Positions 31,431 through 38,059 of a DNA stretch of 38,059 nucleotides are shown piece after piece. The notes beneath the pieces are model-generated. The model saw only the letters and a program-made list of their open reading frames with translations. It searched no databases and was not told where the DNA came from. The stretch spans positions 1-38,059 of the forward strand of contig DASUKF010000017.1 in assembly GCA_036278875.1 (NCBI GenBank). The letters run 5' to 3'. The position numbers and the translations under genes were made by a program. The DNA comes from JANWLD01 sp036278875 (GTDB lineage: Bacteria; Patescibacteriota; Saccharimonadia; Saccharimonadales; 2-12-FULL-41-12). The number at the start of each line of letters is the position of its first letter. The first letter of the stretch is position 1.

Positions 31431-32469
31431 TTTGGCAGTCCTGCGAGAAGTTTTTCAGGATTATGTCGGCATCGGTGGTGGTTATTACGGTCTGATAATC
31501 TTTTAAAAATCTCGTGAGTGCCTTGCGGCGGGAATTATCCAGTTCACTGAAGACATCGTCTAACAATAGCAGGGGCTTATTTTTGGTTCTGTCTTCAAGC
31601 AGGCCCAGTTCAATTATTTTTAGCGTCAGGAGCAGGGTCCGTATTTCACCCCTCGAAGCAGCTGTGGATGCACTCCGGTCGTTTATCGTTACCGAGAAGT
31701 CCTCTCTGTGCGGTCCGCTGCCGGTGAACCCTCTGGCCCTGTCATTCTCGAAATCGGCTTCCAGTAACTTCAACAGGGAGGCGGAGTAGCTGTCAGGATT
31801 AAGTCTGGTTTCGTAGTTTGTTTTTATGGTCGATTCTTTGCCGGATATCTTTGAATAAACTTCGCTCAGCCGGGTTTTTATGCTGTCCAGGCTCGCCTTT
31901 CGCTGTTTCACTATGTTTTCCGCCAGCTCGCATAAGCGTATGTTCCATACGAAAAGCTGGCTATTGTCGATGTGCGGGTTTTTGAGCAGGGCGTTTCTCT
32001 GCGCCAGGGCGCGTTTATATCTGGAAAGTGTTGTCGTGTAGCTTTCATTGGTTTGGGAAGAGAAGGTGTCCAGATAGTCTCTTCTTGCCTGGGGCTCGCC
32101 GTGAAAGAGAAGCAGGTTGTTCGGTTCGAACAGTACGGCTGGCTGTCTTTGGCTGTAAGGGAGCCTTTTGTAAGGCTTGTCGCCTACTATGAATTCTATG
32201 TCCGGTCGATCCTTATTTTTCCGGTTAAGTTTTGCGCTCCGGGCAGCGTTTTTCGTATGTACATCTATGCGCGCCCATTCTTGTCCGTGTTTTATAAGAT
32301 CATTCTTGCCCCTGTAAGAAGTGCCGTTCGAAACAAGCAGCAGGGATTCGATGAGGTTTGATTTTCCGGCACCGTTAGGGCCGACCACTATGGATACGCC
32401 GCCGTCCAACTCAAAGGATGAGTCTTTGTAGGACCTGTAGTTCTGAAGCCTTATGTCTGTAAACACCAT
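31414..32469 (-). CDS. recF: DNA replication and repair protein RecF
   Basis: The 351-residue product is an SMC-like ATPase that helps RecR/RecO load RecA at gaps. It begins FTDIRLQNYRSYKDSSFEL and has Walker A VVGPNGAGKSNLIE with Lys36, the family phrase QRRDYLDTFSS-like segment (ARRDYLDTFSSQ), the signature region ASRGEIRTLLLTLKI and Walker B PLLLLDDVFSELD. The length is normal. It follows dnaN by 16 bases, as in many bacteria. Its 3' end converges on the T4SS operon. Confidence 0.95.
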   Translation of the reverse strand: MVFTDIRLQNYRSYKDSSFELDGGVSIVVGPNGAGKSNLIESLLLVSNGTSYRGKNDLIKHGQEWARIDVHTKNAARSAKLNRKNKDRPDIEFIVGDKPYKRLPYSQRQPAVLFEPNNLLLFHGEPQARRDYLDTFSSQTNESYTTTLSRYKRALAQRNALLKNPHIDNSQLFVWNIRLCELAENIVKQRKASLDSIKTRLSEVYSKISGKESTIKTNYETRLNPDSYSASLLKLLEADFENDRARGFTGSGPHREDFSVTINDRSASTAASRGEIRTLLLTLKIIELGLLEDRTKNKPLLLLDDVFSELDNSRRKALTRFLKDYQTVITTTDADIILKNFSQDCQIIPLD

Positions 32470-32485
32470 GAGGTGTTGTCGTCCT

Positions 32486-33577
32486 CTAGCTTTTTAGAGG
32501 CATGATGACATGCAAATAGTTATCGTCGGCGCTGTCTTTTATTATGAATGGTTCCAGTTTTTCATTAAACCCTATAAATACCTCGTCACCGTCCAGTACG
32601 TTAAGGCCGTCCATGACATACCTGGAGTTCAGTGTTATTTCACCGTCACCCGTGGTTTTAGCGCTTGTCTTGGCTGAATTTTCTCCCAGCTGGGATGCTA
32701 TGGAGTTTATGCTTATCTGCTTTTCTTTGCTGTCGATGTTGATTTTTACGCTTCCGGCCGTTTCCCGGGCAAACAAGCTGGATGTCTTGACTATATTAGA
32801 TAGCTCGCCCTTAGATACGGTTGCGTACGTGTTGAACTTTTCCGGTATGAGCTTTTTGTATTTAGGAAATTTTCCCTCTATAAGGCGCGTTACCAGCTCT
32901 ACATCGCCTTTCTTGAAAAGTATCTGCTGGTCGTCGCTTATAACTTCGACCCCTTCATCGCTGTCGTCTAAAAGCCTCAATAGGTCCTGTATGGCGCTGG
33001 CCGGTACCAGTACGTTCATCTCTTTTTTCAGGGGTATAAGTTTTTTCTCCGCAAGACGGTAGCTGTCGGTTGCTACGGCGTAGAGGTTTCCTTCCTCGGT
33101 ATAGAAATTAACTCCTGTCAAAACCGGTCGTGCGTCGTCGTTGCTGGCCGCTACAACGACTTGCGAGAGGGCTTTTTTAAGTTCTTTGGAGGTTATTTCC
33201 CATTTGTTACCTTCTTTGATTTTTGGCATTACCGGGTAATCATCTGCCGGTATGCCGTTTATGACCGACTTGTGGTGCTCGGTTTCAATATGCAGCTTGG
33301 TATCTTCCAGTCTGATGTTTATCACCCCGCCCGGAAGACTCGAAATGAAGTCTTGGGTAAGCCGAGCCGGTACCGTTATGGAACCGCTTTCGCTTACTTT
33401 TGATCCGATGTAGTTAGTTATGGCTATATTAAGGTCGGTCGCTGCCACACAGACCCTATTGTCTACTGTTTTTATCAGCACGTTGGCCAGTATGGGCAGG
33501 GTATTCCTGGTTGTTGCGATGCGTGCTGCGTTATTCAAAGCGCGGCTTAGGTTTTCCTGTGTGACTTGAAGCTTCAT
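32486..33577 (-). CDS. dnaN: DNA polymerase III subunit beta (sliding clamp)
   Basis: The 363-residue product is the ring clamp that holds the polymerase on DNA. It shows three clamp domains: opening LQVTQENLSRALNNAARIAT, TLPILANVLIKT, the middle RPVLTGVNFYTEEGNLYAVATDSYRLAEKK, and the final NSRYVMDGLNVLDGDEVFIGFNEKLEPFIIKD and HVIMPLKS. An AAAGGA ribosome site lies upstream of ATG 33577. It sits 249 bases after dnaA, with DnaA-box-like sites between, which suggests its own DnaA-sensitive promoter. Confidence 0.97.
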   Translation of the reverse strand: MKLQVTQENLSRALNNAARIATTRNTLPILANVLIKTVDNRVCVAATDLNIAITNYIGSKVSESGSITVPARLTQDFISSLPGGVINIRLEDTKLHIETEHHKSVINGIPADDYPVMPKIKEGNKWEITSKELKKALSQVVVAASNDDARPVLTGVNFYTEEGNLYAVATDSYRLAEKKLIPLKKEMNVLVPASAIQDLLRLLDDSDEGVEVISDDQQILFKKGDVELVTRLIEGKFPKYKKLIPEKFNTYATVSKGELSNIVKTSSLFARETAGSVKINIDSKEKQISINSIASQLGENSAKTSAKTTGDGEITLNSRYVMDGLNVLDGDEVFIGFNEKLEPFIIKDSADDNYLHVIMPLKS

Positions 33578-33826
33578 ATTACTAACAATCCTTTATTTAA
33601 ATTAGTTTTAATATTAGTAGGCCTTGTGTAAAAGGTGGAAAACCCCGACCTGTAAGTGAAAAACCTTACACCGGGCACTGTGCAAACCGCCCCGGCTTGG
33701 TGTGGGTAAACCTGTTCAAAAGAAATCTTTCCCACAAGCTTTGTAAAAAAATTAACAGACGCTGGGTATAAAGCAGGAAGTTTCCACACGTTTGCCCACA
33801 ACCCGTCCAAAGGCTGAGCACAGGCT
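33578..33826. promoter_or_regulatory. dnaA-dnaN gap with a cluster of DnaA-box-like sites
   Basis: Compared with TTATCCACA, near matches lie at 33701-33709 (minus, TTACCCACA, 8/9) and, at 7/9, 33625-33633 and 33634-33642 (minus), 33728-33736, 33781-33789 and 33792-33800 (plus). An 86-codon frame across the gap is not believed. The cluster may be the second half of a bipartite origin or a regulator of dnaN. Confidence 0.5.
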
Positions 33827-35212
33827 TTAAACATGCAGCTTTTCCTTTATAGAGTTTATTGCGGCGCGCACATCAGGGTCGTAGGCCTGTTCTTTTTCTA
33901 TTTTTTCTACCGAATGAATAGCCGTGGTATGGTCTTTTCGGCCCAGCTCGCGGGCTATCTTAGGGAAGCTCAGGTGCAGCTCGCTGCGGATTATATACAT
34001 GGCTATCTGGCGGGGCACCACTATTTCCTTGTCGCGTTTAGGGCCTGTCAAATCCTCGGTACCAAGAGAGAAATATTTAGCCGTCTTCTCGACAACCTGT
34101 TTGGCCGTAAGGTGTCGCGGCCGGGTTTTTTGGCTGCCAAGCAGAGCCAAAGCTACCTCCAGCGACGGTTTGAGCTGACGCATCTCACAAAAAGCCACTA
34201 TCTGATTCAAAACACCCTCAAGCTCCCTTATATTGTTCTGTACATAAGCCGCCAGGTGCTCTACCAGGTCGTGCGGCAACTCTATACCGTGCTGCTGGGC
34301 TTTTGACTGGATAATTACACACCGGGTTTCGAAGTCCGGTGCCTGCATATCAATAGCCATGCCCCACTCGAATCTTGAGCGTAGCCTGTCTGTCAAAGTG
34401 GGGATATCTTTCGGCCGTGTGTCGCTACTGATTATTATCTGTTTGTTAGCCTGGTGCAGGGCATTAAAAGTGTGAAAGAATTCTTCCTGAGTCTTTTCTT
34501 TACCGGCTATGAACTGTACATCATCAATTATGAGCACATCTGCACCCCTGTAATATCCGGCAAAATCAGTATTTTTCTTATAGCGTATAGCGTCTAAAAA
34601 CTCCTGAACGAACTGCTCGGTGGTCACATACACCACCTTCGAAGCGTTTTTATTAGCTAAAAGAGCGTTGCCTACTGCCTGGATAAGGTGGGTTTTGCCA
34701 ATCCCCACCCCGCCGTATAGGAAGAGAGGGTTATATTTAGCTCCCGGGCCCTGGGCTATTGCCTGGCAGGCGGCATAGGCCAGCTCGTTGCCGGAACCTA
34801 CTATGAAGTTTTCAAAAGTGTACTTCTCGTTCAACCCATGCCTGTAAGAGTGGGTCAGGCTGCTGGATTTCTCGGCTCGCACCGCCTTATCCTCAGCTCC
34901 GATGCTGGAAAGCACCACTGGAATATCTTCTTCTACTCTGCGGTGCAGGGAAGAAGCCGGCAAAATCTTATATTCTACAGAAGCAGGCCTCAAACCGTTG
35001 TTTTCCAGGGTCTGTGTAATAAGCTCATTGAACTTACTTTCAAGCTGCTGCTTAATAAAAACATTCGGCGCGCCTACTACCACGACATCGTCATCCGCTT
35101 TTAGCAGACGGGTGTTTTTAAACCAGGTTGCGAAGTTGCCTGGTGAAACACTTAGCTCTATTTCACCCAGCACCGTTTGCCACAATGTAGCGGTATCCAA
35201 GACTTTTTTCAT
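33827..35212 (-). CDS. dnaA: Chromosomal replication initiator DnaA
   Basis: The 461-residue product opens the origin. Domain I is residues 1-85 (WQTVLGEIELSVSPGNFATWF), a short linker follows, then the AAA+ domain from about 128 (KYTFENFIVGSGNELAYAA) with Walker A YGGVGIGKTHL (Lys173) and Walker B VLIIDDVQFIAGK (Asp230/231), sensor I ISSDTRPKDIPTLTDRL, and a domain IV helix-turn-helix with signature GRKDHTTAIHSVEKI that binds DnaA boxes. A GAGGG ribosome site lies six bases before ATG 35212. It is transcribed away from the box cluster at 35.26-35.39 kb. Confidence 0.98.
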   Translation of the reverse strand: MKKVLDTATLWQTVLGEIELSVSPGNFATWFKNTRLLKADDDVVVVGAPNVFIKQQLESKFNELITQTLENNGLRPASVEYKILPASSLHRRVEEDIPVVLSSIGAEDKAVRAEKSSSLTHSYRHGLNEKYTFENFIVGSGNELAYAACQAIAQGPGAKYNPLFLYGGVGIGKTHLIQAVGNALLANKNASKVVYVTTEQFVQEFLDAIRYKKNTDFAGYYRGADVLIIDDVQFIAGKEKTQEEFFHTFNALHQANKQIIISSDTRPKDIPTLTDRLRSRFEWGMAIDMQAPDFETRCVIIQSKAQQHGIELPHDLVEHLAAYVQNNIRELEGVLNQIVAFCEMRQLKPSLEVALALLGSQKTRPRHLTAKQVVEKTAKYFSLGTEDLTGPKRDKEIVVPRQIAMYIIRSELHLSFPKIARELGRKDHTTAIHSVEKIEKEQAYDPDVRAAINSIKEKLHV

Positions 35213-35537
35213 GCCCTCTTTTTCTTTCTATATGTCAACACACTATAGGGGACTTTCTATAAGTTTTCCACAGTAATTTTAATAACAATTTTGTTTTTAT
35301 CAGAAACATGCACAACAGATTGATATTTATACACAGCTAAAATCCTTATCTGTTATTTTGTGGATAAAGTAGGACGGACGGTGGATAAAGGGAGCTGATT
35401 TTTGGCAATAATATTGTCAAAAGCACACTGAAATCAATAATGATTTGCGTATTTCTGATAATTTGATAAATTTACGAAGCTCGGCTAGTATTTACTAACG
35501 ACAATACTAGAAAAATCCTTAAACAGCAAAGGGAAAT
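35213..35537. other. Replication origin region (oriC) between dnaA and rpmH
   Basis: This 325-bp gap holds DnaA boxes: 35264-35272 (plus, TTTTCCACA, 8/9), 35327-35335 (plus, TTATACACA, 8/9), 35359-35367 (minus, exact TTATCCACA) and 35380-35388 (minus, TTATCCACC, 8/9); the last two are 21 bases apart, two helix turns. An AT-rich stretch (about 35397-35475) beside them is the likely unwinding element. Genes diverge on both sides (dnaA left, rpmH right), as expected at an origin. The rpmH promoter occupies its right end. Confidence 0.85.
35463..35491 (+). promoter_or_regulatory. rpmH promoter overlapped by a palindrome
   Basis: TTGATA (35463-35468), 17 bases, TAGTAT (35486-35491). An eight-base perfect inverted repeat CTAGTATT / AATACTAG (35485-35492 and 35503-35510) covers the -10 and the expected start site. 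It could be an operator or form a hairpin at the very 5' end of the transcript. Confidence 0.6.
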
Positions 35538-35675
35538 ATGCCTAAAAGAACTTACCAGCCCAAAAAGAGAAAACGCGCCCGAAACCACGGCTTCTTCAAA
35601 AGGATGGCTACAAAAGCCGGCCAAAAAGTCATCAAGCGGCGACGCCTGAAAGGCCGAAGCAAACTATCCGCCTGA
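35538..35675 (+). CDS. rpmH: 50S ribosomal protein L34
   Basis: The 45-residue product begins MPKRTYQPKKRKRARNHGFF and continues KRMATKAG, then RRRLKGRSKLSA, the full bacterial L34 pattern with its conserved K-R-T-x-Q-P start and R-R-x-K-G-R end. It is too short for ordinary ORF cut-offs. A weak GGGA ribosome site precedes ATG 35538. It starts the rpmH-rnpA-yidC-khpB operon beside the origin. Confidence 0.97.
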   Translation: MPKRTYQPKKRKRARNHGFFKRMATKAGQKVIKRRRLKGRSKLSA

Positions 35676-35701
35676 AGCCCGAAGCTGTATGCTTGTAAGT
35701 A

Positions 35702-36052
35702 ATGATTTCGCGCAAGAACCGCTTCAGAGGTCATAGGTCACTGGATATCGTCTACAAAAAAGGCAGGACTACAAAAGCCGGTCCTTTAAGCATGCGCTAT
35801 CTGTCTTCGCAGCGAGGGGATTACCGGCTGGCTGTGGTAGTCAGCAAGAAGGTAAGCAAATCGGCGGTAAAAAGAAATCGTATCCGCCGCCGCGTCTTCG
35901 AGCTTTTCAGGAAAGAACATAAAGACCAGAACAAGCCTTTGTCTTATGACGTAATCATCTCCGTATTCAACGAAGAGGTTGCAAATATGTCCGCCGATAA
36001 ACTGGCGAAAATATTCGACAAACTGCTTCAAAACGCACGACTGAAAAGCTAA
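35702..36052 (+). CDS. rnpA: Ribonuclease P protein component
   Basis: The 116-residue product binds RNase P RNA, which trims tRNA 5' ends. It shows the opening RKNRFRGHRSLDIVYKKGR, the strand DYRLAVVVSKKVSKSAVKRNRIRRRVFELFR with the RNR signature, and a final helix. The length is normal. It starts 26 bases after rpmH. The small yidD gene that usually follows rnpA is missing in the 111-base gap before yidC. Confidence 0.95.
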   Translation: MISRKNRFRGHRSLDIVYKKGRTTKAGPLSMRYLSSQRGDYRLAVVVSKKVSKSAVKRNRIRRRVFELFRKEHKDQNKPLSYDVIISVFNEEVANMSADKLAKIFDKLLQNARLKS

Positions 36053-36163
36053 CAGGCTGTGTTAAAGTATTAGGTATCGTTCCCCGTTCGAGTGATGATA
36101 AGGCGCACAAAACGACTCGCGCCGTAAAAAGGGGAGCTTTTGACAATAACCAGGAGAAACTAG

Positions 36164-37063
36164 GTGTTTCAAACGTATATAGAACAGCCGGTTTTCAACC
36201 TGCTGGTTACCATTTACGGACTTATCCCGGGACATGACCTGGGCCTGTCGATAATCATTTTCACCGCGATTATCCGTATCGCACTTTGGCCTTTGGTAAA
36301 GCGCCAGCTTCACCAGGCGCGTGCCATGAAAAAGCTCCAGCCGAAGCTGAAAGAAATAAAAAAGGCTTCAAAAGGCGACCGGCAAAAAGAGGCGCGCCTG
36401 CAGATGGAGCTTTACAAAGAGCACGGTGTTAAGCCCTTTTCTACGATCGGCACGCTTATTATCCAGCTGCCTATATTCATCGCACTATATCAGTCCGTCA
36501 GGAAACTCATAGCCGACCCGGGCATACTTTTCAACATGTCCTACGGCTGGGTGCAGCACTTCAGCTTTATCGAGGGGCTTTCCCAGGATATTTCCAAATT
36601 CGATCATACGCTCTTCGGGGTGGTTGATCTTTCGCGCAAAGCGATAGAAACGGGCGGCTTTTATGCGCCCGCCCTGATAGTCGCCATCGCCGCCGCCATA
36701 GCCCAGTTTTATCAGAGCAAACTGATGATGGTCGACACAAAAGACGCGAAGAAACTGTCCGTAATCATGAAAGAAGCCGCATCCGGCAAGCAGACCGATC
36801 AATCCGACATAAGCGCCTCCATCAGCCGTATGATGATGTACTTCCTGCCTTTCGTAACCTTTATCTTTGCTATCAATATACCTTCCGCACTGTCGCTTTA
36901 TATACTGACTACCAGTACTGTCGGCTACTTCCAGCAGGCATACGTGCTTAGGCAGGACGAAGAGGAGATGCATGAACTGGCAACCGAAGGAGAAAAAGCT
37001 GAAAAACCGGAAACCAAAACCAAAAAGAAAAAGGCCTCCCGTAAAAAAAGGAGGAAAAAATGA
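36164..37063 (+). CDS. yidC: Membrane protein insertase YidC/Oxa1
   Basis: The 299-residue product inserts proteins into the cytoplasmic membrane. It starts at GTG 36164 with a good AGGAGA site at 36152-36157. It has the short, Gram-positive-type layout: helix with the hydrophilic-groove Arg in FTAIIRIALWPLVKRQL, the coiled-coil loop KLQPKLKEIKKASKGDRQKEARLQMELYKEHGV (cut into parts here), IGTLIIQLPIFIALYQSV, further helices with PFVTFIFAINIPSALSLY, and a strongly basic tail that likely binds ribosomes. No large periplasmic domain is present. The stop overlaps the khpB ATG (ATGA). Confidence 0.95.
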   Translation: MFQTYIEQPVFNLLVTIYGLIPGHDLGLSIIIFTAIIRIALWPLVKRQLHQARAMKKLQPKLKEIKKASKGDRQKEARLQMELYKEHGVKPFSTIGTLIIQLPIFIALYQSVRKLIADPGILFNMSYGWVQHFSFIEGLSQDISKFDHTLFGVVDLSRKAIETGGFYAPALIVAIAAAIAQFYQSKLMMVDTKDAKKLSVIMKEAASGKQTDQSDISASISRMMMYFLPFVTFIFAINIPSALSLYILTTSTVGYFQQAYVLRQDEEEMHELATEGEKAEKPETKTKKKKASRKKRRKK

Positions 37064-37572
37064 GCGAAGAAGACAACAAAAATACTAAGCCGGACGCAGA
37101 ATCCATAGAAAAGTCCATACAGTATGCCAAAAAGTATCTTGAAGACCTTTTATCCTTCTTCGGCCTCAATACCGAGGTGTATGCTACCAACAGCGAGGAT
37201 GAAGTCATAGAGCTTCAAGTGCCTTCCACGCACCTGAACGGCTTCCTCATCGGCCAGCGCGGCGAAACCATGCGCGGCTTCCAGTTCCTTACAAGTAACG
37301 CGCTTAAGAACAGCGGCCACTCTATGACCCGTGTCAACGTAGACATCGCAGAATACAAGAAACAGCGTGCAGACCGCTTGCGCGAGAAAGCCGAGGAATG
37401 GGTTAAAGAAGTTAAAGATTCCGGCAAGGCCAAAGACCTCAGGCCCATGAACTCGGCCGACAGGCGGGTCATTCATAAGCTGGCCGGCGAGCACGGCCTG
37501 GTTACGGAATCCGTAGGCGAAGGCAGAGACCGCCACATCGTCCTTAAACCGGGCGAAGAAACAGAGGACTAA
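37060..37572 (+). CDS. khpB: RNA-binding protein KhpB/Jag (KH + R3H), lacking the Jag-N domain
   Basis: The 170-residue product binds RNA, in partnership with KhpA in other bacteria. Residues about 25-100 form a KH domain with the GxxG loop GFLIGQRGETMRGFQFL; residues about 105-165 form an R3H domain with NSADRRVIHKLAGEHG and GEGRDRHIVLKPG. The N-terminal Jag-N domain found in most Gram-positive copies is absent; instead there is an acidic 20-residue start. ATGA overlap with yidC indicates coupled translation. Confidence 0.93.
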   Translation: MSEEDNKNTKPDAESIEKSIQYAKKYLEDLLSFFGLNTEVYATNSEDEVIELQVPSTHLNGFLIGQRGETMRGFQFLTSNALKNSGHSMTRVNVDIAEYKKQRADRLREKAEEWVKEVKDSGKAKDLRPMNSADRRVIHKLAGEHGLVTESVGEGRDRHIVLKPGEETED

Positions 37573-37575
37573 GGA

Positions 37576-37929
37576 CTAGTCTGCAGGACCGTTTCGGCGG
37601 TCTACCAGCTTAAATAGCCCTGCTAGTAGCAAAAGGGCGGCTATGATTATAGCTATGTTAAGCGGCGTCAATACGCCCTGGTCTTTGTTTCCTACGGTAC
37701 TCACGCCAGTTGTCGTAGATGGCACCTGCGAAGTTGTTTGCGTATCCGTGCCCAGCACCTGCGTCTGGTTCAGTAAAGTAGTTGTATCCATACTATTGCC
37801 GAACAGGTCGGCATCTTGCCCCTGTACGTTAGCATTCGTCGCAGGTACACTGGCCGATTGGCTCTGTATTCCACCGCTGCTTTCCTGAGGTTGGGTATAT
37901 GTAGAGTTTTGATTTTGCCCGTCATTCAC
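37576..37929 (-). CDS. Small protein with C-terminal membrane anchor, unknown function
   Basis: The 117-residue product starts at GTG 37929. It is a low-complexity Ser/Thr/Gln-rich chain (residues 1-85) followed by one helix (NIAIIIAALLLLAGLFKLV) and a short DRRNGPAD tail, like sortase-less surface or tail-anchored proteins; there is no LPxTG. An extended -10 TGATATAAT ends seven bases before the start, predicting a leaderless mRNA and supporting the GTG. It converges on khpB with three bases between stops. No function is assigned. Confidence 0.65.
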   Translation of the reverse strand: MNDGQNQNSTYTQPQESSGGIQSQSASVPATNANVQGQDADLFGNSMDTTTLLNQTQVLGTDTQTTSQVPSTTTGVSTVGNKDQGVLTPLNIAIIIAALLLLAGLFKLVDRRNGPAD

Positions 37930-37936
37930 TGGACTA

Positions 37937-37945
37937 ATTATATCA
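37937..37945 (-). promoter_or_regulatory. Perfect extended -10 of the tail-anchored protein gene
   Basis: TGATATAAT on the minus strand, an exact TGN-TATAAT match, seven bases before the GTG start. There is no Shine-Dalgarno; the -35 position (TAACTG) is weak. Confidence 0.6.
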
Positions 37946-37975
37946 GCCTCTTTACCTGCCAGTTACTAACTAGAT

Positions 37976-38059
37976 TTAAATACTTAAAGAAGTGGCGATA
38001 GTTTTGAGGTCGTTTATGAGTGTGTCAACTGATGAGTCGGAGAAGTCTATTGTGCCAGG
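37976..38059 (-). CDS. 3' end of an unidentified gene, partial
   Basis: On the minus strand an open frame enters from the right edge and stops at TAA 37976-37978, giving 27 residues ending TLINDLKTIATSLSI. The fragment is too short to identify. It would be the gene upstream of, and in the same direction as, the tail-anchored protein. Confidence 0.4.
   Translation of the reverse strand, partial: PGTIDFSDSSVDTLINDLKTIATSLSI

Noticed and set aside
33574..33834. 86-codon frame between dnaA and dnaN
   Set aside because: It overlaps both neighbours, has no family features and covers the DnaA-box cluster; it is best read as an untranslated gap.
37583..37600. Hairpin GACCG-CGGTC after khpB as a terminator
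   Set aside because: No T run follows and it lies inside the coding end of the convergent gene.
1..38059. CRISPR arrays, insertion sequences, prophage genes
   Set aside because: No spaced repeat arrays, transposase-like or phage structural genes were seen; the phage-lysozyme-like domains belong to the T4SS-associated hydrolase.

Overview
The window looks like the replication-origin region of a Candidate Phyla Radiation bacterium, most likely a Saccharibacteria (TM7) relative. The evidence is the rpmH-rnpA-yidC-khpB / dnaA-dnaN-recF origin layout, a chromosomal type IV secretion-like locus with VirB4, TraC-like, PrgI and VirB6-like parts, a tandem array of small two-helix pilin-like proteins, standard TGA stops, and short leaderless-looking transcripts. 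Assignment to the phylum is inference; no rRNA gene is present.

Left part (1-12.7 kb): the tail of a secreted-repeat protein, a LysE-type exporter, two Pro-rich single-pass membrane proteins lying between a tRNA-Arg gene and a 20-bp copy of its 3' end, a small membrane protein and a tRNA-Ser. Then comes an amino-acid module: a fusion of a C39-like peptidase domain with a fungal-type cystathionine gamma-synthase, a MetA homoserine O-acyltransferase and threonine synthase. Next is a thiamin operon read leftwards from a TPP riboswitch (ThiY-like binding protein, ATPase, permease, thiamin pyrophosphokinase), then comF and a small heat-shock protein gene.

Middle (12.7-31.4 kb): two divergent operons share a 189-bp control region at about 17.5 kb. 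The leftward one encodes a membrane protein and eight TrbC/VirB2-like two-helix proteins, several joined by ATGA overlaps. The rightward one encodes a Cys-rich secreted/membrane protein, a VirB6/TrbL-like channel, PrgI, a TraC-like protein, the VirB4 ATPase, a 985-residue membrane protein ending in a D,D-carboxypeptidase (M15) domain, an 826-residue four-domain cell-wall hydrolase, and two small anchored proteins with PEGA-like folds. Together they resemble a secretion or attachment machine with its own peptidoglycan-cutting tools, which would fit an episymbiont living on another bacterium.

Right part (31.4-38.1 kb): recF, dnaN and dnaA read leftwards; rpmH, rnpA, yidC and khpB read rightwards. 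Clusters of DnaA-box-like sites lie on both sides of dnaA, so the origin may be bipartite. A tail-anchored hypothetical protein and the 3' end of an unknown gene close the window.
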